Origin: Mesobacillus boroniphilus
Lineage (GTDB): Bacteria > Bacillota > Bacilli > Bacillales > Cytobacillaceae
Length of the DNA: 64,000 nucleotides
Assembly: GCF_018424685.1 (NCBI RefSeq)
Contig: NZ_QTKX01000001.1
Coordinates: forward strand, 124,001 to 188,000
Direction of reading: 5' to 3'
Below the pieces are notes generated by a model that was not told the DNA's origin, searched no databases, and saw nothing but the letters and a program-made list of their open reading frames with translations. A program made the position numbers and the translations under genes. This document shows, piece by piece, positions 15,390 to 23,136 of this stretch (positions within the stretch are counted from its first letter, which is position 1; each line of letters begins with the position of its first letter).

Positions 15390-16154
15390 TTGGGTACTCG
15401 ATCTATGAATCAGATAGCTTTGGCTGTCATACTATCAGGCTTAGGGGTTATTCTGCTGCTAGTCAATTTAGGTGTCATTTCCTTGGAAATAAAAGAGCTT
15501 TTTGTCGTAACCTATCCTTTTGTAATGTTTTTATATGGATTGGTGGCATTATTCCGACGGCAGTTTGGTTGGGGGGCCTTCTTATTGATTTTTTCTTCAT
15601 TGTTGGCCATGGACCGGTTTGATTTGTTTGTTTTTCATTTTCTTGACGTGTGGAAGCTTTGGCCGTTGTTTTTAATTTACTTTGGGTTGGCCATGATCTT
15701 CAGAAAAAATAGAATTAAAGTCGTTTTTGATACTGATGCTTCTAGTACCAAACAAGAAACAACTGCAGATGGAGATAATTCAGTGAAACGGATAAGAGGT
15801 GTTTCTGTTGGGAAGGTGACCTTCAAGAAACAAAACTGGGCAGTGGAACCGATGGATTTATACAATATGGTAGGCGATTACTTTATCGATTTCAGTAAAG
15901 GTTACATTTCCGAAAGGGAGACCCCGGTTAAGGTAAGAGGATGGGTCGGAGATGTGAAAATGCTCATTCCTGAGGATATCCCAGTGAAAGTCAGTGCAGT
16001 TGTTGGGGTTGGGGAAGTAAAGGTTTTCGATTATGCACCTGAGCAAATAAAGCATGTGATTGAATATAAATCAGTAGACTATGATGATGCTGTCAGGAAA
16101 TTGAATATTTCTATCGAATTAAAAATAGGCTCTGTCAGAATTGATCGAGTATAG
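15390..16154 (+). CDS. liaF: Cell-envelope stress inhibitor LiaF
   Basis: About 254 residues. Four hydrophobic helices fill the first ~105 residues (ALAVILSGLGVILLLVNLGV and others). A cytosolic beta-strand-rich C-terminal domain follows (VKVRGWVGDVKMLIPEDIPVKVSAVVGVGEVKVF), typical of LiaF/DUF2154-type proteins. LiaF keeps the histidine kinase LiaS off in unstressed cells. Start is one of two adjacent TTG codons (15387 or 15390) behind AAGGGG; the second has better spacing. It is the first gene of liaFSR, 15 bp before liaS. Confidence 0.9.
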   Translation: MGTRSMNQIALAVILSGLGVILLLVNLGVISLEIKELFVVTYPFVMFLYGLVALFRRQFGWGAFLLIFSSLLAMDRFDLFVFHFLDVWKLWPLFLIYFGLAMIFRKNRIKVVFDTDASSTKQETTADGDNSVKRIRGVSVGKVTFKKQNWAVEPMDLYNMVGDYFIDFSKGYISERETPVKVRGWVGDVKMLIPEDIPVKVSAVVGVGEVKVFDYAPEQIKHVIEYKSVDYDDAVRKLNISIELKIGSVRIDRV

Positions 16155-16169
16155 GAGGGGGTGAAGCAA

Positions 16170-17204
16170 ATGACAAGTATCCGTTTCTGGTTTATACAGA
16201 CGTTTATGATTTTGGCATTCATTGCTTCTCTTATTCTCTTTATTGGTCTTCAAATTTACTTGTATCTTTTTCCGGACAGTGGCCTGACAACAACGATGAC
16301 TTTCTGGCTTTGGCTATATTGTTTTGTGATTTTCACCGCATCAGGTTTCTATTTTAGTTTAAGAGGGAGCTACTTAATCAAAGGCCGTCTTACAGACATT
16401 TTATTGTTCATCACTACAATGAGAAGAGGCAAGTTCACAGATAGAATGCCCACAAACGAAAAAGACGAAATTGGACTGATTTCAGAGGAACTCAATCATT
16501 TATCTGAATACCTGCAGGAACAGGTACAATCACTGCAACGGCTTGCCGAAGAAAAGACAGAGCTTTCAAAGACCGCAAAATCGGCCGCAATCATGGAGGA
16601 AAGACAAAGGCTTGCCAGAGATCTACACGATGTAGTCAGCCAGCAGCTTTTCGCACTTAGTATGATGTCTTCGGCTTCACTGAGATGGTTTGATCAAGAG
16701 CCGGAAAAGGCCCGGAAGCAGCTAGAACAAATTTCAGAGATAGCTGGTAAAGCACAGGAGGAGATGAGAGCTCTCCTTCTTCACCTGAGGCCTGTCCAAC
16801 TAAGTGGAGAGAGCCTGTGCGAAGGAATCGTAAAGTTGATTCAAGAATTAAAGCATAAAACCACACTTACATTCGAGGCGAGTGTTGATGAAATTGACCA
16901 TCTCTCGAAAGCTGCAGAAGAACATATTTTCCGAATTGTCCAGGAAGCACTGTCAAATATCCTGCGCCATGCTGATGCTACCAGGGTGAAACTATTCCTT
17001 TCAGAGGAGAATGGCTATATTCATCTTTACATCGGCGACAACGGGAAGGGATTTGATATCCATGAAGAAAGGATGACGTCCTACGGCCTCAAGACAATGA
17101 GAGAACGGTGCGAACAGATTGGGGGCACTTATAATATCAGGTCAAAAGAAAACGAGGGTACATATATTGAAATACGGATACCGGCCATGAGGAGGGAAAC
17201 GTAG
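16170..17204 (+). CDS. liaS: Sensor histidine kinase LiaS
   Basis: A 344-residue NarL-partner kinase. Two N-terminal membrane helices (residues 7-33 and 44-62) flank only a very short extracytoplasmic loop, the intramembrane-sensing layout. A HAMP-like linker follows, then the HisKA_3 phospho-acceptor ERQRLARDLHDVVSQQL with His153, and an HATPase domain (FRIVQEALSNILRHADAT, DNGKGFD). The family responds to cell-wall antibiotics acting on the lipid II cycle. AGGAGG lies 11 nt before the ATG at 16170; a GTG at 16161 is too close to it. The stop overlaps the liaR start by 1 nt. Confidence 0.93.
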   Translation: MTSIRFWFIQTFMILAFIASLILFIGLQIYLYLFPDSGLTTTMTFWLWLYCFVIFTASGFYFSLRGSYLIKGRLTDILLFITTMRRGKFTDRMPTNEKDEIGLISEELNHLSEYLQEQVQSLQRLAEEKTELSKTAKSAAIMEERQRLARDLHDVVSQQLFALSMMSSASLRWFDQEPEKARKQLEQISEIAGKAQEEMRALLLHLRPVQLSGESLCEGIVKLIQELKHKTTLTFEASVDEIDHLSKAAEEHIFRIVQEALSNILRHADATRVKLFLSEENGYIHLYIGDNGKGFDIHEERMTSYGLKTMRERCEQIGGTYNIRSKENEGTYIEIRIPAMRRET

Positions 17205-17845
17205 TGGGGAAAATTAGAGTAGCTGTAGTAGATGATCACGAAATGGTTCGAAAAGGGATCATTTCCTATTTGGAGACAGAAGAGGGAATCGAGATTGTCG
17301 GGGAAACGGATAGTGGAAAAAAAGCTGTTTCGCTTGTAAGAGATACGAAACCAGATGTTGTCCTGATGGACCTGTTAATGGAGAATGGAACGGGTATTGA
17401 TGCAACCAGGGAGATTCTAAGCTTTTATCCAGAATGCAAAATCATCATCATCACTAGCTTTTATGACGACGAACAGGTATTTCCAGCTATCGAGGCAGGG
17501 GCATTCAGCTACATGCTTAAAACAGCGACCGCGTCGGAAGTCATTAAGGCAATTGAAAAAGCGTCAAGAGGGGAAACTGTCATTGAACCAAAAGTGGCCA
17601 ACAGGATGATGAAAAGGCTAAGACCACAGGAGCGTAAGCCACATGATGACCTGACAGAACGGGAGCTTGATGTCCTAAAATGTATTGGTGAAGGAATGAC
17701 AAACCAGCAAATCAGCGAGGAGTTATTCATCGGAGTGAAAACGGTCAAAACCCATGTTTCGAACATTCTGGGAAAACTCGGTTTATCAGACAGGACGCAG
17801 GCAGCTGTTTATGCAAACAGAAATGGTTTGATTAAAATGACATAA
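17204..17845 (+). CDS. liaR: Response regulator LiaR
   Basis: A 213-residue NarL/FixJ response regulator. The receiver domain has the acidic pair Asp10-Asp11, phospho-acceptor Asp56 (VLMDLLM) and Lys106. The LuxR-type helix-turn-helix is at about 149-195 (LTERELDVLKCIGEGMTNQQISEELF, KTVKTHVSNIL). It starts with GTG behind GGAGG inside liaS. In relatives LiaR activates liaIH and its own operon. No liaI or liaH gene is present near this operon. Confidence 0.94.
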   Translation: MGKIRVAVVDDHEMVRKGIISYLETEEGIEIVGETDSGKKAVSLVRDTKPDVVLMDLLMENGTGIDATREILSFYPECKIIIITSFYDDEQVFPAIEAGAFSYMLKTATASEVIKAIEKASRGETVIEPKVANRMMKRLRPQERKPHDDLTERELDVLKCIGEGMTNQQISEELFIGVKTVKTHVSNILGKLGLSDRTQAAVYANRNGLIKMT

Positions 17846-17877
17846 AAATGGGAGGGTGCCTTATGCCCTCCCATTTT
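17845..17877. terminator. Bidirectional terminator liaR / hmoB
   Basis: A perfect 12-bp stem AAAATGGGAGGG / CCCTCCCATTTT. It abuts both stop codons, with T-rich ends on each strand. Confidence 0.88.
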
Positions 17878-18384
17878 CTATTTATCTACATAGTATTTCG
17901 AAACATAAGATGCGCTCTCAAAAATGTTTGGTCGAGCACCGTCTATACCTTCTTCCGTACCGCGTTTTTTGTGCGCATTTTCATAAGCCTTCGATTTTTG
18001 CCAGTTTTCGAATGCACCTTCATTTTCCCAGATTGTCATAATGATATATGTGTTCGAACTCAATGGACGAAGAACACGGATCGCGACAAAACCAGGTTCA
18101 TTCTCAATCAATCTCGGCCTGTTCAAAAACCGGTCTTCAAATAGAGGCCGCCCTTCATCTGTTACGGGAATATTGTTGAGAACAGCGAATCCTTCATGGT
18201 CAAGTGAACCAGAGGAGTCAATCACTTCATACATCCTTGGTGAGCTGAACACTGTTTTTTTGCCAGTTTCATGGACAAGGAGTGATGATTCATTATTGTT
18301 CATCAATATCATGTTCTCTCCCTGGTGTTTTTCCTTTAATTTTAGTAAAAAATCTGGAGTTCCCGATGTAATATATAGATTCAT
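17878..18384 (-). CDS. hmoB: Haem-degrading monooxygenase HmoB (YhgC)
   Basis: A 168-residue protein. The C-terminal ~90 residues form an antibiotic-biosynthesis-monooxygenase fold of the IsdG type, with GFVAIRVLRPLSSNTYIIMTIWENEGAFENWQKSKAYENAHKKRG. The N-terminal extension is typical of HmoB/YhgC rather than of the ~105-residue HmoA. HmoB cleaves haem and releases iron. It is divergent from hemEHY, so haem breakdown and synthesis genes face each other as in B. subtilis. GAGGTGAG precedes the ATG. Confidence 0.9.
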   Translation of the reverse strand: MNLYITSGTPDFLLKLKEKHQGENMILMNNNESSLLVHETGKKTVFSSPRMYEVIDSSGSLDHEGFAVLNNIPVTDEGRPLFEDRFLNRPRLIENEPGFVAIRVLRPLSSNTYIIMTIWENEGAFENWQKSKAYENAHKKRGTEEGIDGARPNIFESASYVSKYYVDK

Positions 18385-18692
18385 TTTCTCACCTCATCTT
18401 ATAAATATGGTTTACTTCTATTATACTAATTGTATGCTGATATCACCAAGCTATCATCTGTTTTCCCTTTTATAGAAGACGTTAAAGCAAAATTCGTCAA
18501 ATTTTCAACAATTTAAAGCGTTTTCTATGAAATTGGGTAATAAAAAGGATATAGTGTATATAGTTTGTTTAGTTTTTGTTATAAATCATGCTAATCTACC
18601 CCATTTTCGATTCACAAAAATAGTTGTTTTTTATTTTAATCCTTTTATATTACAATGGAATACAGACATTATTGAAAGGTGGATTTCCCTTA
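18385..18692. other. Divergent promoter region hmoB / hemE
   Basis: A very AT-rich 308-bp gap. TTGTTT near 18623 and a TATATT-type -10 near 18645 could be the hemE promoter. No riboswitch or repressor palindrome stands out. Confidence 0.4.
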
Positions 18693-19739
18693 ATGAGTAA
18701 GATGATTAACGATACATTTTTAAAAGCAGCCAGAGGTGAAAAAACAGATTACGTTCCTGTCTGGTATATGAGACAAGCTGGAAGGTCCCAGCCTGAATAT
18801 AGAGCAATCAAGGAAAAGTATTCACTATTTGAAATTACGCATCAGCCAGAGCTATGCGCATACGTCACAAGACTTCCTGTAGAACAATATGGAGTGGATG
18901 CTGCGATTCTTTATAAAGACATCATGACACCACTTCCAGCTATGGGTGTAGATGTCGAAATTAAAACAGGCATCGGACCTGTCATTTCTAATCCCGTAAA
19001 AACATTGGCAGATGTTGAAAAGCTGGGCGCCATCAACCCTGAATCAGATATACCTTACGTACTCGATACAATCAAGCTTCTTACACAAGAACAGCTGTCT
19101 GTACCATTGATTGGCTTCTCAGGAGCTCCGTTCACGCTTGCAAGCTATATGATCGAGGGCGGTCCTTCAAAGAATTATAACAAGACAAAGGCATTCATGT
19201 ACGCACAGCCAGAAGCCTGGTTCGCGCTGATGGACAAGCTTGGCGATATGGTGATTACATATGTGAAATCACAAATCAAGGCTGGAGTGAAAGCAATCCA
19301 GATTTTTGATTCATGGGTCGGAGCACTGAATGTCCAGGATTACCGTACTTTCATCAAGCCAGTAATGAACAGGATTTTTTCTGAACTGAAGAAAGAAAAT
19401 GTTCCATTGATCATGTTCGGAGTTGGAGCAAGCCACCTTGCCATGGAGTGGCATGAACTTCCGCTTGATGTAGTGGGACTGGATTGGCGCCTGCAAATCA
19501 GTGAGGCTCGCGAGCTTGGAATCCAGAAAACCGTCATGGGAAATCTTGACCCAGCCATCTTGCTTGCCCCTTGGGAAGTAATTGAAGAAAAGGCAAAGGC
19601 CATCCTTGACCAGGGCATGGCACAGCCAGGCTACATCTTCAACCTTGGGCATGGGGTATTCCCATCAGTGAACCCGGAAACATTGAAAAAACTGACTGCT
19701 TTTATTCATGAGTACTCTGCCTCAAAACTAGGTAAATAG
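18693..19739 (+). CDS. hemE: Uroporphyrinogen decarboxylase
   Basis: A 348-residue cytosolic enzyme that converts uroporphyrinogen III to coproporphyrinogen III. Visible signatures: the N-terminal [16 protein letters not shown] (substrate-binding Arg residues), [31 protein letters not shown] and [10 protein letters not shown]. Length is usual. The start at 18693 gives the family N-terminus [14 protein letters not shown] and is preceded by AAAGGTGG; the in-frame extension upstream overlaps the promoter. It is the first gene of hemE-hemH-hemY. Confidence 0.97.
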   Translation: MSKMINDTFLKAARGEKTDYVPVWYMRQAGRSQPEYRAIKEKYSLFEITHQPELCAYVTRLPVEQYGVDAAILYKDIMTPLPAMGVDVEIKTGIGPVISNPVKTLADVEKLGAINPESDIPYVLDTIKLLTQEQLSVPLIGFSGAPFTLASYMIEGGPSKNYNKTKAFMYAQPEAWFALMDKLGDMVITYVKSQIKAGVKAIQIFDSWVGALNVQDYRTFIKPVMNRIFSELKKENVPLIMFGVGASHLAMEWHELPLDVVGLDWRLQISEARELGIQKTVMGNLDPAILLAPWEVIEEKAKAILDQGMAQPGYIFNLGHGVFPSVNPETLKKLTAFIHEYSASKLGK

Positions 19740-19829
19740 TCTCTATTCTGCTTCAGAGCATTACATTTGGTAAAATGGTCTGGTTTTTGGCAGAATAGAA
19801 GCTTAGAGACTCGAAAAAGAGGTGCAATC

Positions 19830-20768
19830 ATGACGAAGAAAAAGATGGGATTGCTTGTGATGGCATACGGCACACCCTACAAAGAAGAAGATATTGAACG
19901 ATATTATACACATATCCGCCACGGACGTACTCCGTCACCGGAAATGCTTGAGGATTTAAAACAGCGTTATGAAGCAATTGGTGGTATTTCTCCACTGGCG
20001 AAAATCACCGTTGCTCAGGGCGAGAAGCTCGAACAGCATCTAAACAGTATCCAGGATGAAATTGAATTCAAAATGTATCTTGGGTTGAAGCATATTGAGC
20101 CGTTTATCGAGGATGCCGTGAAGCAAATGCATGATGATGGCATTGAAGAGGCGGTCAGCATCGTGCTCGCACCCCACTTTTCGACCTTCAGCGTGAAATC
20201 GTATAATGGACGCGCAAAGGAAGAAGCGGCAAAATTGGGTGGACCTGAAATTGTATCGGTTGAACAATGGTATGATGAGCCGAAATTCATCAAGTACTGG
20301 TCAGACAGAGTCAGTAAAACTTTTGCTGAAATGCCTGCCGATCAGCGCGAGAATGCAGTATTGATTGTTTCTGCCCACAGCCTTCCGGAGAAAATTCTCC
20401 AAATGGGCGATCCGTATCCTGAACAATTAAAAGAAACTGCTGATATGATCGCTAATCAGGCAAACGTGAAAAATTACGAGGTTGGCTGGCAAAGTGCAGG
20501 CAACACACCTGAGCCTTGGCTTGGGCCTGATGTCCAGGACTTGACGAGAGACCTATTCAAGGCAAATGGCTATAAAGCCTTTGTTTATGTACCAGCTGGA
20601 TTTGTATCAGATCACCTGGAAGTATTGTATGACAATGATTATGAATGCAAGAACGTGACAGATGATATCGGGGCCAGCTATTACAGGCCGCCAATGCCAA
20701 ATACAGAGCCTGAATTTATTGATGCATTGGCAGATATTATTTTAAAAAAGCTGTCAACTTCACGCTAG
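19830..20768 (+). CDS. hemH: Coproporphyrin III ferrochelatase (CpfC/HemH)
   Basis: A 312-residue enzyme that inserts Fe2+ into coproporphyrin III in the Gram-positive haem route. Markers: [23 protein letters not shown]; the metal-site histidine in [27 protein letters not shown]; and [16 protein letters not shown] with the conserved Glu. The ATG at 19830 follows AAGAGGTG. It lies 90 bp after hemE with no terminator between them, so co-transcription is likely. Confidence 0.96.
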   Translation: MTKKKMGLLVMAYGTPYKEEDIERYYTHIRHGRTPSPEMLEDLKQRYEAIGGISPLAKITVAQGEKLEQHLNSIQDEIEFKMYLGLKHIEPFIEDAVKQMHDDGIEEAVSIVLAPHFSTFSVKSYNGRAKEEAAKLGGPEIVSVEQWYDEPKFIKYWSDRVSKTFAEMPADQRENAVLIVSAHSLPEKILQMGDPYPEQLKETADMIANQANVKNYEVGWQSAGNTPEPWLGPDVQDLTRDLFKANGYKAFVYVPAGFVSDHLEVLYDNDYECKNVTDDIGASYYRPPMPNTEPEFIDALADIILKKLSTSR

Positions 20769-20832
20769 GCTGTATTCGCATTGATTGTGGCTTTTCGTAC
20801 ATGTTCTAAAAACCGCATTAATAATGGTATCG

Positions 20833-20910
20833 TTGCTCTTTTCGAGGAGACTTCTGAATTAAGATGCATTCATACAGGTTGAGATAGCAACAAAATTTAC
20901 GAAAAGAGCC
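20833..20910. repeat. Inverted repeat in the hemH-hemY gap
   Basis: GCTCTTTTCG at 20835-20844 and its exact complement CGAAAAGAGC at 20900-20909 are separated by 55 nt. The 174-bp gap is longer than others in this operon. It may be an intergenic repeat or an mRNA structure; the role is unknown. Confidence 0.5.
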
Positions 20911-20942
20911 TGGCTAAAACTACTTAAAGAAGGCGATTTACC

Positions 20943-22370
20943 GTGACAGAAAAGAAGCAAGTTGTAATTGTAGGGGGCGGCATAACTGGTTTGGCGGCTG
21001 CATACTATTTGCAAAAGCATGCCAGGGAGAACCAGCTTCCGCTTGATGTGAAACTGGTTGAAGCCTCCCATCGTGTTGGCGGGAAAATGCAAACGCATGT
21101 TAAAGATGGCTTTGTAATTGAAAGAGGACCTGATTCCTTCCTGGAAAGAAAAGAAAGTGCAGGCCGACTCGCCAGGGAAGTAGGTTTAGGAGATAAATTA
21201 GTCAATAACAGTACTGGGAAATCGTATGTATTAGTGAAGGACAAGCTCCACCCAATGCCTGGCGGATCTGTGATGGGAATCCCTACTCAGATCGGTCCCT
21301 TCGTTACAACCGGCCTATTTTCGTGGCCAGGTAAGTTCCGGGCTGCAGGAGACTTCTTTATGCCACCTTCTAAGGTAAAAGGAGACCAGTCACTTGGTGA
21401 ATTTTTCCGCCGCAGGCTCGGCGATGAGGTTGTCGAAAATCTGATTGAGCCTCTGCTCTCCGGTATCTATGCCGGAGATATTGATAACATGAGTCTATTA
21501 TCCACTTTCCCGCAATTCTATCAAGTGGAGCAGAAATACGGGAGCCTGATTCTTGGCACAAAAAAATCGACTACTCCCTCGAAAATCAAGCCTGCTGATA
21601 CCGGGCAGACCAAGAAAAAGGGAATGTTCCTAACCGTGACGTCAGGTTTGCAATCTTTTGTCGATGCAATTGAGTCGAAGCTTGATCCGGGTTCGGTCAT
21701 AAAAGGGATTCGGGTCGATAAAGTGAGCAAGCAGGAAAGCGGCTACCGGATGAGGCTGAGCAGCGGGGAAACGCTGGACGCAGATAGTATTCTTGTATCT
21801 GCACCACATGAAGCTGCTTTGCATATGTTCTCAGAACATGAACATATTTTTGATCCGTTCCGCAGCATGCCTTCAACATCCGTGGCTACAGTTGCGATGG
21901 CATTCCCGGAAAGTGTCATAAAAGAAGATATTGACGGTACTGGATTCGTTGTATCGCGGAATAGTGATTATACAATTACTGCTTGCACCTGGACACATAA
22001 AAAATGGCCGCATACTACACCTGAGGGAAAAGTATTGCTCCGGCTCTATGTCGGCAGGCCAGGTGACGAGGCTATTGTCGAGCTTTCGGACGATGAAATC
22101 ATCAAGATCGCTCTCGAGGATTTAAATAAAACGATGGATATCCAGGCACAGCCTGATTTTTCAGTAGTTTCCCGCTGGAAAGAGGCAATGCCGCAGTACA
22201 CAGTAGGGCACAAGGAAAGGGTAGCGAACCTGAAGAATAATCTCTCAAATGAGCTTCCAGGCGTATTTGTAGGGGGAAGCTCCTATGAAGGAGTGGGCCT
22301 TCCAGATTGTATCGACCAGGGAGAAGCAGCGGTCGAAAAGATTCTTGGATATTTGCAGCTTAACCAATAA
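20943..22370 (+). CDS. hemY: Coproporphyrinogen III oxidase, FAD-dependent (CgoX/HemY)
   Basis: A 475-residue FAD enzyme that oxidises coproporphyrinogen III to coproporphyrin III. The dinucleotide-binding motif VIVGGGITGLAAAYYL lies at residues 8-23. It is followed by RVGGKMQTH, the family block GPDSFLERK, and a C-terminal GVFVGGSSYEGVGLPDCIDQGE that closes the FAD site. It starts with GTG behind AAGAAGGCG. Last gene of hemEHY; a strong terminator follows. Confidence 0.96.
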   Translation: MTEKKQVVIVGGGITGLAAAYYLQKHARENQLPLDVKLVEASHRVGGKMQTHVKDGFVIERGPDSFLERKESAGRLAREVGLGDKLVNNSTGKSYVLVKDKLHPMPGGSVMGIPTQIGPFVTTGLFSWPGKFRAAGDFFMPPSKVKGDQSLGEFFRRRLGDEVVENLIEPLLSGIYAGDIDNMSLLSTFPQFYQVEQKYGSLILGTKKSTTPSKIKPADTGQTKKKGMFLTVTSGLQSFVDAIESKLDPGSVIKGIRVDKVSKQESGYRMRLSSGETLDADSILVSAPHEAALHMFSEHEHIFDPFRSMPSTSVATVAMAFPESVIKEDIDGTGFVVSRNSDYTITACTWTHKKWPHTTPEGKVLLRLYVGRPGDEAIVELSDDEIIKIALEDLNKTMDIQAQPDFSVVSRWKEAMPQYTVGHKERVANLKNNLSNELPGVFVGGSSYEGVGLPDCIDQGEAAVEKILGYLQLNQ

Positions 22371-22394
22371 AAAACCCTTTTTTAAGGGTTTTTT
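22369..22394 (+). terminator. Terminator of the hemEHY operon
   Basis: AAAACCCTT / AAGGGTTTT hairpin with a T-run, overlapping the hemY stop codon. Confidence 0.85.
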
Positions 22395-22445
22395 ATTTTA
22401 CATACTTGCCACAGTGTAAAAGATGTGATAATTTATTATTTGACG

Positions 22446-22474
22446 AAATGACCGTTTTTCTCAAATAGTCATTT
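22446..22474. promoter_or_regulatory. Putative YhgD operator in front of yhgD
   Basis: AAATGACC, 13 bp, AGTCATTT: an imperfect palindrome that ends 14 bp before the yhgD start and touches its ribosome site. The same half-sites with the same 13-bp spacing occur in front of yhgE (23087). This fits autoregulation by the TetR-type YhgD. Confidence 0.6.
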
Positions 22475-22488
22475 TTGGAGGTGTTAAC

Positions 22489-23061
22489 ATGGCAATCGAC
22501 CGGAGACAGCAGATTATTGATGCGGCCAACAACTCTTTTTCACTCTACGGATATAAGGCAACGACAATCGATCAGGTCGCAAAGCTGGCGAATGTAGGGA
22601 AAGGTACTATTTATACTTTTTTCAAAAATAAAGAACAGCTTTTCGATGAAATTATTAATGACCTGATCAAAGAAATGGGAGAGGTCGCAAATGAGGCTGT
22701 GAATCAAGAAGATTCTTTTTACGAAAATGTCCATAGAGCATTATATCGACTGCTGGAGTTTCGTAAAAAACATCAATTAACGATCAAGCTTTCCCAGGAA
22801 GCGCGGGATATCGGAACACCAGCTGTTTTGGAAGTTATGGATAAGCTGGAAGCTGCCATCCTTGGCTTTATTAAACAAAGGGTCATCCAGGCAGTCCAAA
22901 AGGGCGAAATAAAGGAATGTGACCCTGAAATCACGTCATTCATCATGATGAAATTATATATATCACTGATTTTTGACTGGGAAAAGAAAAACAAGCCGCT
23001 CGAAAAAGCACAAATATCAGAGCTGTTTGAGTTCTATATTTTCAAAGGATTGTCTCGTTAG
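22489..23061 (+). CDS. yhgD: TetR-family regulator YhgD
   Basis: A 190-residue TetR-type repressor. The N-terminal helix-turn-helix is RQQIIDAANNSFSLYGYKATTIDQVAKLANVGKGTIYTFFKNKEQLF (residues 5-51). The variable ligand-binding domain follows. It sits between hemY and yhgE, as in B. subtilis. Near-identical palindromes precede yhgD and yhgE, so it probably represses both. TTTGGAGGTG precedes the ATG. The ligand is unknown. Confidence 0.9.
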   Translation: MAIDRRQQIIDAANNSFSLYGYKATTIDQVAKLANVGKGTIYTFFKNKEQLFDEIINDLIKEMGEVANEAVNQEDSFYENVHRALYRLLEFRKKHQLTIKLSQEARDIGTPAVLEVMDKLEAAILGFIKQRVIQAVQKGEIKECDPEITSFIMMKLYISLIFDWEKKNKPLEKAQISELFEFYIFKGLSR

Positions 23062-23086
23062 GAGGGGATCCTTATTTTTAACAGAA

Positions 23087-23115
23087 AAATGACCAAATGA
23101 ACAAAATGGTCATTT
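23087..23115. promoter_or_regulatory. Putative YhgD operator in front of yhgE
   Basis: A perfect 8-bp inverted repeat AAATGACC / GGTCATTT with a 13-bp spacer lies 22 bp before the yhgE start. It matches the site upstream of yhgD in half-site and spacing. Confidence 0.68.
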
Positions 23116-23136
23116 ATTTTACCAAGGAGGATAATA

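Noticed and set aside
18385..18692. Search for a haem-responsive palindrome between hmoB and hemE
   Set aside because: No convincing inverted repeat; only AT-rich sequence.
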